From JACKFB01 sp041389525 (GTDB taxonomy: Bacteria > Myxococcota_A > UBA9042 > PHBI01 > JACKFB01), in contig JAWKRR010000003.1 in the NCBI GenBank assembly GCA_041389525.1, positions 62,001 to 126,000 of the forward strand: a DNA stretch of 64,000 nucleotides, written 5' to 3'. The notes beneath the pieces are model-generated. The model was not told the origin of the DNA. It was given only the letters and a program-made list of their open reading frames with translations, and ran no database searches. Within the stretch, counting starts at the first letter, position 1, and every line of letters starts with the position of its first letter. The position numbers and the translations under genes were made by a program. This document shows, piece after piece, positions 36,690 to 43,917 of the stretch.

Positions 36690-36717
36690 TTGCCAGCGCG
36701 CCTTGCTCTGCTACGCT
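36690..36717 (+). promoter_or_regulatory. Possible promoter of the glutamine synthetase operon
   Basis: TTGCCA (36690-36695) and TACGCT (36712-36717) are separated by 16 nt, within the 100-nt divergent interval before the ATG at 36752. The match to the sigma70 consensus is moderate. An overlapping alternative is TTGCTC (36703) with TATCCC (36725). Confidence 0.3.
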
Positions 36718-36751
36718 CACCATCTATCCCAGCACACAAGCGAGCGCCGCC

Positions 36752-38137
36752 ATGCCTGCGTACAGCGATTCGGCCGCCGACCACATCATCCACGAGCTCG
36801 AGGGCCAGAACGTCCCGCGCGTTCGACTCGGCGGCTTCGACATCGACGGCATCCTGCGCGGTAAATACATCACCGTCGACAAGCTGCGCTCAGTCCTCGA
36901 AGGCGGCATGGGCTTCTGCGACGTCATCTTCGGCTGGGACAGCCAAGACGAGCTCTACAACGACATCGGCGTCGAGCTGACCGGCTGGCACACGGGCTAC
37001 CCCGATCTCCAGGCCACCATCGACCGCGCCAGCCTGCGCCGCGTGCCCTGGGAAGGCGACATCCCGTTCTTCCTGCTGGACTTCGCCCTGCCCGACGGCT
37101 CGCCCTACCCCGCCAGCCCGCGCCAGGTGCTGCAGCGGGTCATCGGGCACGCAAACGACCAGGGATTTACTGCGCATTTGGCGACCGAGTACGAGTTCTA
37201 CGTGTTCGCCGAGACCCCCGACTCCATCCGCACCAAGGGCTACCGCGGGCTGCAGCACGTCGACCCGGGGATGTTCGGCTACAGCGCCCTGCGCGCCAGC
37301 GCCGCCCAGCCCATCATCAACGATCTCACGGAGATGCTCGACGCCTTCGGCATCCCGGTCGAAGGTATCCACACCGAGACCGGCCCGGGCGTCTACGAGG
37401 CGGCGATCACCCACGACGAGACCCTGCTGGCCGCCGACAACGCCGCGCTCTTCAAGACCGCTGCCAAAGAGATCCTCGGCCGCCACGGCCTGATGCCGAC
37501 CTTCATGGCCAAGCCCTTCGCGCACCTGCCGGGCTGCTCCGGCCACACCCACCAGAGCCTGTGGCACCGCGGCCAGCCCGCCTTCCACGACCCCGACGAC
37601 GCCCTGGGCATGTCCCCGCTCTTCAAGAGCTACGTCGCCGGCGTACAACAGCTGCTGCCCGAGCTGATGGCCCTCTACTGCCCGACCATCAACAGCTACA
37701 AGCGCACGGTGCCCGGCATGTGGGCGCCGACGACGGCGACCTGGGGCTTCGAGAACCGCACCGCGTCCCTGCGCGTCATCCGCAGCGCGTCGGGCAAGGG
37801 CACCCGCGTCGAGAATCGGCTGGTCGGCTCCGACGTCAACGCCTACCTCGCGGGCGCGGCGACCCTGGCCGCCGGCCTCTGGGGCATCGAGCAGGAGCTT
37901 CAGCTCGGCGCGCCCGTCGTCGGCAACGCCTACGCGACGGGCGCCGACGCCGCGGGCTCGCCGCTGCCACGCTCCCTGGCCGAAGCCGCCGACCTGCTCG
38001 AGAAGAGCGAGGTCGCCCGCCGCTTCCTCGGCGACGCCTTCGTCAACCACTTCGTCGCCACCCGCCGGTGGGAGGTCGCCCAGTTCGCCAAGGCCGTCAC
38101 CGACTGGGAGACGGCCCGCTACTTCGAGATCATTTGA
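36752..38137 (+). CDS. Glutamine synthetase-family ligase (PuuA / gamma-glutamylpolyamine synthetase-like)
   Basis: 461 residues. The metal and ATP motifs are present: TEYEFYVF (E-x-E), VEGIHTETGPGVYEAAI, AKPFAHLPGCSGHTHQSL, TINSYKR and ENRTASLRVI, with VENRLVGSDVNAYLAGAA near the C-terminus. Absence of an adenylylation Tyr loop and the MAKPF..GSGMH-like variant point to the GlnA-like / PuuA branch rather than housekeeping GlnA. That branch ligates glutamate to amines. A downstream alpha/beta hydrolase and class I amidotransferase in the same operon fit an amine-glutamylation pathway, but the substrate cannot be read from the sequence. The open frame upstream of 36752 is antisense to other genes. 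Confidence 0.85.
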   Translation: MPAYSDSAADHIIHELEGQNVPRVRLGGFDIDGILRGKYITVDKLRSVLEGGMGFCDVIFGWDSQDELYNDIGVELTGWHTGYPDLQATIDRASLRRVPWEGDIPFFLLDFALPDGSPYPASPRQVLQRVIGHANDQGFTAHLATEYEFYVFAETPDSIRTKGYRGLQHVDPGMFGYSALRASAAQPIINDLTEMLDAFGIPVEGIHTETGPGVYEAAITHDETLLAADNAALFKTAAKEILGRHGLMPTFMAKPFAHLPGCSGHTHQSLWHRGQPAFHDPDDALGMSPLFKSYVAGVQQLLPELMALYCPTINSYKRTVPGMWAPTTATWGFENRTASLRVIRSASGKGTRVENRLVGSDVNAYLAGAATLAAGLWGIEQELQLGAPVVGNAYATGADAAGSPLPRSLAEAADLLEKSEVARRFLGDAFVNHFVATRRWEVAQFAKAVTDWETARYFEII

Positions 38138-38142
38138 CGCCG

Positions 38143-39024
38143 GTGAGCGCCCTCGAAACCATCCGCGTCTCGAGCCTGGGCCTGCCCCTGGTCTGCCACG
38201 TCGCCGGCCCCCGGGACGCGCCGCCCGTCGTGCTGCTCCACGGTTTCCTCGACACCGGCTCGGCCTTTGAGCCCGTCGCCCGCGCCCTGTCGGCGACCCA
38301 CCGCGTCCTGGCACTGGACCAGCGCGGCTTCGGCCTCAGCGCGCACCTGGGCCCCGGCGGCTACTACCACTTCCCCGACTACCTGCTGGACCTCGACGCG
38401 CTCTTCCGCGCCGAGATCCCCCACAAGGCCGTCATCGTCGGCCACTCCATGGGCGCCACCATCGCCTGCTACTTCGCCGGCGCCTTCCCCGAGCGCGCCC
38501 GCGCCATGGTGCTGCTGGACGGCATCGGCCCGCCTGCGGGGCCGCCTCCCGAGCGCCACCCCGACGTGCTGCGCGGCTTCATCGAGGACGTCCGCCGCCA
38601 CGAGCAGCACACCGACAGCGGCGCTCCAGACCTGGACGCCATGGCGCGCCGTATCGGCCGGCTGTCCACCCGCGCCGAGCCTCGGCGCCTCTCAGCGCTC
38701 GCCCGCGCCGCCTCGGTCGAGGGGCCCGACGGCCGCTGGCGCTGGCGCTTCGATCCGCTGCACCGCACCCGCGGCCCCATCCCCTTCGACCCGGTGCGGT
38801 TCCGAGCTTTCCTCGCGCGAATCACCTGCCCCTCGCTGCTGCTCTGGGCCGAGGACTCGCCCATGCGCGTAAGCGACGAGGCCGAGCGCTGCGCCGCCCT
38901 GCGCGACCTCACCGTGCAGACGCTGGCCGGGGTCGGCCACAACATGCACCACGAGCGGCCGGAGGCTGTGGCGGAGGCGATCTCGGGCTTTGTTGCCAGC
39001 CTCGGACCTGAACCCGCGCCGTGA
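38143..39024 (+). CDS. Alpha/beta-fold hydrolase
   Basis: 293 residues from GTG 38143, 5 nt after the glutamine synthetase-like stop. The oxyanion motif is VVLLHGFLDTG, the nucleophile elbow VGHSMGATIACYF, an acid-bearing strand SLLLWAEDSPMRV and the catalytic His in VGHNMHHERPEAV. DQRGFGLS is typical of the epoxide hydrolase / haloalkane dehalogenase / C-C hydrolase superfamily. It is soluble and the substrate is unknown. It is sandwiched between a GS-family ligase and an amidotransferase, with a GTGA overlap to the latter. Confidence 0.88.
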   Translation: MSALETIRVSSLGLPLVCHVAGPRDAPPVVLLHGFLDTGSAFEPVARALSATHRVLALDQRGFGLSAHLGPGGYYHFPDYLLDLDALFRAEIPHKAVIVGHSMGATIACYFAGAFPERARAMVLLDGIGPPAGPPPERHPDVLRGFIEDVRRHEQHTDSGAPDLDAMARRIGRLSTRAEPRRLSALARAASVEGPDGRWRWRFDPLHRTRGPIPFDPVRFRAFLARITCPSLLLWAEDSPMRVSDEAERCAALRDLTVQTLAGVGHNMHHERPEAVAEAISGFVASLGPEPAP

Positions 39025-39665
39025 CGCGGCCCATCGCCATCGTCAACATCAACGTCTCGCCGCGCACGCTCGAGGGCTGCCGGGCCATCGCGAAGACGCT
39101 GGAGGAGCTTGAGCCGGGGCTGCGTGTCCTCATCGTCCATTATAAGGATGTGCTGGCGGGCGCGCTGAGGTCGAAGCGCCCGCGGGCCGTCGTGCTCGGG
39201 CCAAACGACACGCCCTTCCCGGCCTACCCGCCCGAGTTCGACGCGTTCCTGGCCTGGGTGCGAGGGCGGCGGGGGCCGACGCTGGGGATCTGCGGCGGGC
39301 ACCAGGCGCTGGCGATGGCCCACGGCGCGCCGGTGGGGCCGGTGTTCGCGGTGCCGGCGGCCGTCGAGAGCTACGCGGGGATGCCCAAGGTCAGCGGCGA
39401 GATGACCGTGCGCCTGCTGGGCGAGTTCGACCGCCTCTTCGCGGGGTTGCCCGACGAGATCGTCGTCGCCTCCAGCCACGTCGACGAGGTCAAGGAGGTC
39501 CCGCCGGGCTTTCGGCTGCTGGCCCTGGGCGACCCCTGCCACATCCAGGCGATCCGGGCCGACCGGCGCCCGATGGTGGGCGTGCAGTTTCACCCCGAGC
39601 GCGCCGCCAGCGGTCAGGCAGGCAGGAAGATCCTCAGCAATTGGCTGAAGCACCTGCCGGCGTAG
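39021..39665 (+). CDS. Class I glutamine amidotransferase-like protein
   Basis: 214 residues; GTG start in a GTGA overlap with the hydrolase gene. The catalytic triad of the triad-type GATase is present: Cys91 in LGICGGHQALA, His191 and Glu193 in VGVQFHPERAASG. There is no fused synthetase domain, so it either acts with a partner or hydrolyses a gamma-glutamyl compound, as PuuD does for gamma-glutamyl-GABA. The nucleophile loop CGGHQ resembles GMP-synthase-type amidotransferases more than PuuD. Third gene of the operon with the GS-like ligase. Confidence 0.87.
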   Translation: MTRPIAIVNINVSPRTLEGCRAIAKTLEELEPGLRVLIVHYKDVLAGALRSKRPRAVVLGPNDTPFPAYPPEFDAFLAWVRGRRGPTLGICGGHQALAMAHGAPVGPVFAVPAAVESYAGMPKVSGEMTVRLLGEFDRLFAGLPDEIVVASSHVDEVKEVPPGFRLLALGDPCHIQAIRADRRPMVGVQFHPERAASGQAGRKILSNWLKHLPA

Positions 39666-39681
39666 GGCGGCAGGCGCGCTC

Positions 39682-41728
39682 TCAGGGCGAAGCCGTGCCG
39701 ATGACCGGCGGCGTCCCGTAGCGGATGGCCTTGAAGTAGCCGCGCCACAGCTCGCGGGCCTCTGGGGTGAAGACGACGAAGTGGTCGCCGCCTTCCCACT
39801 GGCGAATGATCGCGGTGCGGCGCTCGCCGGTCGAGGTCTGCACGTTTGAGCCCACGGGGGGCTTCAGGACCGGCAGCCCGCGCAGGATGTGGGCGGGGCT
39901 GACCAGGGACACCGGCTCCATCAGCGGGACGCCGGCGGCGGCGGCCATGAAGGCGGCGCCGACCGAGGGCGTGGCGGCGTCCAGGGTGCCGGTGGTGATG
40001 AAGACGTGCTTGGGGCGGCCGCCGGCCGGGGGCTCCAGCCAGTAGCGGGCGTAGTTGATGGGGTCGGTGGCGTCGACCAGCAGCTGGATGATGCTCAGGC
40101 CCGGATGGAAGGTGTTCAAGGCCTCGTCGTCGGCGTCGAGCGCCGTGCGGACCAGCGTGCGGAAGTCCAGCGGGTCCTTGCGCCTCAGCAGGGTCTCGAT
40201 GAGCACGCCGCCCGCGCCCGAGAGCACGCCGCCCTGAATCGACGGGTCCGACGCGAAGAGCAGCGCGCCGGACAGCCCGCCGTGGGAGTGGCCAAAGAAG
40301 TGGATGTTCGCGGCGTCGAAGGTGATGGCCTCGGCGACCTTGGTGGTGCCGGCGGGCATGTCGAAGCGGTTCTCGGCGAACATGTGCGCGAGGGTGAAAC
40401 TGTCAGCGGCGGCCTGGCGAAATCCGGTGCGGCCGGCGCGGGGGTTGAGGAAGTTGAAGCTCAGCAGCTCGACGTTCCACTTCGGGTCGCCGCGCAGGCC
40501 GTGCAGGGGCTGGTCGATGCAGATGACCCCGGCGCGCTCACGGATGAGGTCGGCGACGACGTTGTCGCAGCTCGTCCAATTGCCGCCGGTGCCGTGGCTG
40601 TAAAGCACGATGGGCCAGCCGGCGGCGGGCGGGGTGCCGAGAGGGACGAGCAGGCGAAATCGGATGGTCTCATCAAGCTGGACGACCGGGGTCTCGCCGT
40701 CGACGAAGACCAGGTCGCCGCCCACGGACTCGTAGGGCTTGGTGCCCGCCTGGAAGTTGGGCGCGGAGTAGGTGCCGGAGAACTCGTTGTAGTAGCCGGG
40801 CTTGTCCACGGTCTTGTCGTAGTGAATCTCCGTGACCGTCGGGGATGCGCGCTCGGTGATGAAGCGCGCGAGGCGGCGCAACTCGACGGTGGCGTGCTGG
40901 GTCGTGAAGCAGGTCGCGACCGCCAAATCCTCAGTGATTAGCTGACTGTTCGGGAGCCAAGCCCGGAGCGGCGCGAGGCTGGCGTCGGTGGCGAGCGCCT
41001 GTGTGAAGGCCGCGCTGACGCCCAGATGCTTGCCAGATGCGTCGACCACCCCGCGAGTGACCACCGCGCAGTACGTAGCGCCTTCGCGGAGCGGGAACCC
41101 AAAGACCGGCCGCATCGCCAGGGTGTTCGGGCGGTAGTAGGGGTCGGTGCCGCTGCCGTAGAAGTAGAAGAGCAGCGGCATCCGAGTGCCGTAGCCCAGG
41201 CCGTCGGGCGTCAGTCGACCAACTGCACGACCGCCTTCGGGTCGTTCATGGTCACCTGCGGCTCGGGCAAGACCGCGGGGTCGAGGGCGGCGTCCAGCTC
41301 AACGTAAATCGACCCGTTCAGCCCAAACCCGTCCAGCGCCTCTTCGCCATAGGCCAGGTACGCGAGCAGCAGGTCGTTGCCCTCCGCCGGGAAGCGCGAG
41401 AGGTCCAAGTGCCCATCCGCCTTCCGCCGCCGGTCCGTCGGCCAAGGCACCGAGGTCCAGTCGCTGCGCCATCCGGCTCAAACCGAGGCGTGGCACCGAC
41501 CGGGAGCGAGGCGTAGTCCAGCCCCAGCCCAGGCACCGAAACATCCGGCGTCACCTGAGTATCCGAGGCATCCGAGCCCGCGTCGCCAGCCGCATCCGAG
41601 GCGTCCGCCACGTCCGCCATCGCCAAACCGCCCACGTCGCCATCGCCCGACGCCGACCCGCCCCCGTCACACCCCCCGCCCGCGGCCAACCCCAGCGAAA
41701 GCAGCAACCCCAGCCCAAGCGACCTCAT
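39682..41728 (-). pseudogene. Lipoprotein hydrolase gene broken by two single-base frameshifts
   Basis: ATG 41728 (AGGAGGGG 6 nt upstream) starts a lipoprotein signal peptide with lipobox AAGGGC and an Asp/Ala/Ser linker. That frame runs on through ASLPVGATPRFEP. The homologous continuation (SDWTSVPWPTDRRRKADG) is in another frame, so a base is missing near 41470-41472. This second frame ends VVQLVD then TGA, and the continuation LTPDGLGYGTRMPLLFYF is in the third frame. A base is therefore missing again near 41216-41219. The rest (about 500 residues) is intact, with a nucleophile elbow FFGHSHGGLSGA and YSHGTGGNW. Restoring one base at each site gives one continuous lipoprotein. It is either a recent pseudogene or two sequencing errors. 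Confidence 0.8.
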
Positions 41729-41870
41729 CGAGCCCCTCCTAAGCGACCCAGCAAGCCGCCAGCGCAGCCTGTCGCAGAACCCCCGGCCCGCAACAAGCAG
41801 GCGGCGCGGCGCCCGCGCCGGCCCACCGCGCCGCGTGATCCCCGCTCTGTGCCGGTGGCACAATCGGACC

Positions 41871-42194
41871 ATGACCGACCCAGCCGACACCAAAACAAGC
41901 GCCGAATCGAGCCGGTCAGTGCTGGAGCGGTCCGCCGCCCTCTGGAACCGCCGCGGCCTGGACCTGCGCAGCCTCGAAACCCTCGCGCAGATCCTAGGCC
42001 GCGGCAGCCTCGACGACTGGCGCGCCCTCTACTCCCTAGCACTGTCGGACCCCGACCTCCGAAAGCGCATCCGCCGCGTCGTAGAGACAGTGCCCATCTA
42101 CCTCCCCCACTTCTGGCTCGCCGCCCTCGCCGCTGCCGGCGAGCAGGTGGATTTCGACTACCCGCTGCCACCGCCGGACCTCTTCGACATCTGA
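41871..42194 (+). CDS. Uncharacterised 107-residue protein
   Basis: I do not recognise the family with confidence. The protein is soluble and helical, starting at ATG 41871. The central segment LAQILGRGSLDDWRALYSLALSDPDLRKRIRRVVETVPIY is followed by LPHFWLAALAAAGEQVDFDYPLP. Basic and tryptophan-rich helices like these occur in small proteins near toxin-antitoxin or restriction loci, and two PIN-domain toxin loci begin 170 nt downstream on the other strand, but no link is shown. Codon use matches neighbours. Confidence 0.55.
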   Translation: MTDPADTKTSAESSRSVLERSAALWNRRGLDLRSLETLAQILGRGSLDDWRALYSLALSDPDLRKRIRRVVETVPIYLPHFWLAALAAAGEQVDFDYPLPPPDLFDI

Positions 42195-42365
42195 GGCCAT
42201 ACCGCCGGTGAAACCTGCGGCGGCAGGGTCGGGGACTGGCCCGGCCAAATCTGCTCAATCCCGCGGGCATTGTCCCCGTGCCGGAGCCCGGCGGACCCGC
42301 TCCCTCGGTCGCGGCCCCCGGAGCGGACTGCTGCCCCCGTGCCGGCGGTCCGCACCGACTACCGC

Positions 42366-42779
42366 TCATCCGACCGTGGGATCCCAGACTTCGAGACCGG
42401 CGACCCCAGCCCGCGCGAAGCCGCGGCCGCGGGTCATCAGCGCGTCGGCGTGGTGCAAGGCGTGAGCGCCGATCCAGTAGTCAGGCAGGATCCGACGACG
42501 TGCCCCGTCGACGCGTGGGCGTGCCCGCCACCTCCGCCCGGCTTCGACCAGCACCTCCGCGTCGTTCCGGACCAGCACGGCCCCCACCGCAGCGAGGAAG
42601 GCGTCGAGCCGCTGAGCGTCACCGTCGAACGCCGCTGCCAGCTCGGCGAAGACGGGCTCTGACAGGACTAGGCCTCCGCGTGCCCTCGCCTCTCGAAGCG
42701 CCGAGGCCGACGCGCTCGCCTGGGGCTCAAGTCCGACCAAGACGTCCAACAACACGTTGGTGTCGACAGCGGTCTTCAC
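42366..42779 (-). CDS. PIN-domain toxin (VapC-like), locus 1
   Basis: 137 residues from GTG 42779. The PIN acidic residues are present: VDTNVLLDVL (first Asp), SEPVFAELAA (Glu), and DYWIGAHAL with the following HADALMTRGRGF segment (later Asp residues). VapC toxins are Mg-dependent RNases acting on tRNA or rRNA. The start overlaps the antitoxin stop as GTGA, so translation is coupled. The upstream extension of the frame to 42806 is discarded. Confidence 0.82.
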   Translation of the reverse strand: MKTAVDTNVLLDVLVGLEPQASASASALREARARGGLVLSEPVFAELAAAFDGDAQRLDAFLAAVGAVLVRNDAEVLVEAGRRWRARPRVDGARRRILPDYWIGAHALHHADALMTRGRGFARAGVAGLEVWDPTVG

Positions 42780-43006
42780 TCGTCGTCGCGCGCGTGGGCT
42801 ATCCAAGCATCGACCGGCTCACCCAGGTCCAGCGCACCTATCCAGGCGTCGAGCTCGTCGCCAGCGGCATGGGCGTCGGCGACCCTGGACACCACCAATT
42901 GCCCCGCTCTCGCCTCGACACGGACGCGCGTGCCGGGACTCAGGCCGAAGCGCTCGCGCAGCTCCTTCGGGATGGTGACCTGCCCTTTCGCCGTAACCGA
43001 AGTCAT
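42776..43006 (-). CDS. AbrB/SpoVT-type antitoxin, locus 1
   Basis: 76 residues. The N-terminal swapped-hairpin DNA-binding domain is MTSVTAKGQVTIPKELRER, then FGLSPGTRVRVEAR, the classical AbrB/MazE-like pattern VTxKGQVTIPKxLR. The acidic C-terminus (LDAWIGALDLGEPVDAWIAHARDDE) would block the toxin active site. It precedes and overlaps the PIN toxin. Such antitoxins autoregulate their promoter. Confidence 0.87.
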   Translation of the reverse strand: MTSVTAKGQVTIPKELRERFGLSPGTRVRVEARAGQLVVSRVADAHAAGDELDAWIGALDLGEPVDAWIAHARDDE

Positions 43007-43160
43007 ACCCAGGACCTCCTACCCGACTAGCATGGTGGGGATTGCGGCGCGACGCCAGCACCGGTCCGTACGGCCTCCGAGACAGCGGGCAGAACCGCGA
43101 CTCGCGCCAACTCTCGCCAGCGGGCCTCAGGGCGCCGCCACCGCAACTCGGCGACGTGAC

Positions 43161-43586
43161 TCACCCAGCCCCCGGCTCACCCTCGCGCGGCCACCACCGC
43201 CGCAGCGGGGCCACGCTGGCGATACGCTCGAAGTCCGTATCGTCGTGCAGCAGGGCGGCGTCGCGCTCCAGGCAGAGCTGGGCGATAGCGCAGTCGATTG
43301 TGCTGCGGATGGCGAGCCCGCGGCGGCGGCAGTCGTAGTAGAGCCGGGCGGCGGCGATGTGGGTGTCGCGCTCGGATTGAGGCCCGACGATGCTCTGGGC
43401 GCTCAGGTAGTCGTGGAGGACGGCCCACTCCGACTCGTCGCGCGCGCCTTGCAGCACCTCCTGCAGGCACACGCCAGGGATGGCGTAGGGGATTTGGTCC
43501 TGCTCGAGGCGGGCGAGCTCGCGCGTGTTGGCGGTGTCCGCGCCGCGGAAGAACGCGACGAGCACCGAAGAGTCGACGACGATCAC
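43161..43586 (-). CDS. vapC: PIN-domain toxin (VapC-like), locus 2
   Basis: 141 residues. PIN motifs are VVDSSVLVAFFRG (Asp), GVCLQEVLQGARDE (Glu), STIDCAIAQLCLE (Asp) and LLHDDTDFERIA (late Asp residues), the arrangement of VapC RNases. It overlaps its antitoxin by 4 nt as ATGA. It is unrelated to the PIN toxin of locus 1 beyond the fold, and uses a different antitoxin class. Confidence 0.87.
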   Translation of the reverse strand: MIVVDSSVLVAFFRGADTANTRELARLEQDQIPYAIPGVCLQEVLQGARDESEWAVLHDYLSAQSIVGPQSERDTHIAAARLYYDCRRRGLAIRSTIDCAIAQLCLERDAALLHDDTDFERIASVAPLRRWWPREGEPGAG

Positions 43587-43786
43587 CGCCGCTCCTCGCG
43601 CAGGGCCTTGTGGTCGTAGCCGTCGGCGAACCGAATCTTGCCGCGCAGATCGAGCAGGCTCTTGCGTTTGCGCGCCTCCACCAGCGCACGCAGGGCCTCA
43701 TGCACCAGCTCGCGCTTGGTCTCGATCCCGGTTAGCCGTCGCGCCTCTTCTACCAAGGCGTCATCGAGAAAAATGTTTGTCCTCAT
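43583..43786 (-). CDS. vapB: VapB-type antitoxin (DUF2191 family), locus 2
   Basis: 67 residues from ATG 43786. The sequence MRTNIFLDDALVEEARRLTG, then ETKRELVHEALRALVEARK is the VapB ribbon-helix-helix antitoxin pattern. The C-terminal LRGKIRFADGYD is the toxin-binding tail. The open frame reaches 43819, but those residues (MWCIVVCMGVC) come from the repeat array upstream and are not typical. Three 12-nt repeats cover the start region. Confidence 0.87.
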   Translation of the reverse strand: MRTNIFLDDALVEEARRLTGIETKRELVHEALRALVEARKRKSLLDLRGKIRFADGYDHKALREERR

Positions 43787-43819
43787 ACACACCCCCATAC
43801 ACACCACGATACACCACAT
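43784..43819. promoter_or_regulatory. Three tandem 12-nt repeats at the vapB start
   Basis: Units start at 43784 (CATACACACCCC), 43796 (CATACACACCAC) and 43808 (GATACACCACAT). The exact 12-nt period and position at and just upstream of the vapB start codon suit an operator for VapB/VapBC cooperative autorepression. Confidence 0.5.
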
Positions 43820-43917
43820 CGCAGCGGTGCAAACACACGGTGTCGCGGGGCCCGCGGGCGCCCTCCCCGCCCAGGCTCTCCTTGCCCAAGCACGGCCGCT
43901 GCCGCATGCTCCCCGCC

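Noticed and set aside
36652..36723. Thioesterase start at ATG 36723
   Set aside because: The ATG at 36651 has an excellent Shine-Dalgarno (GGGAGGTGA), and the extra 24 residues show no homology and would leave only 28 nt to the divergent gene.
35018..36751. Long upstream extension of the glutamine synthetase-like frame
   Set aside because: Antisense to the 33724 and thioesterase genes; the GS family N-terminus begins at ATG 36752.
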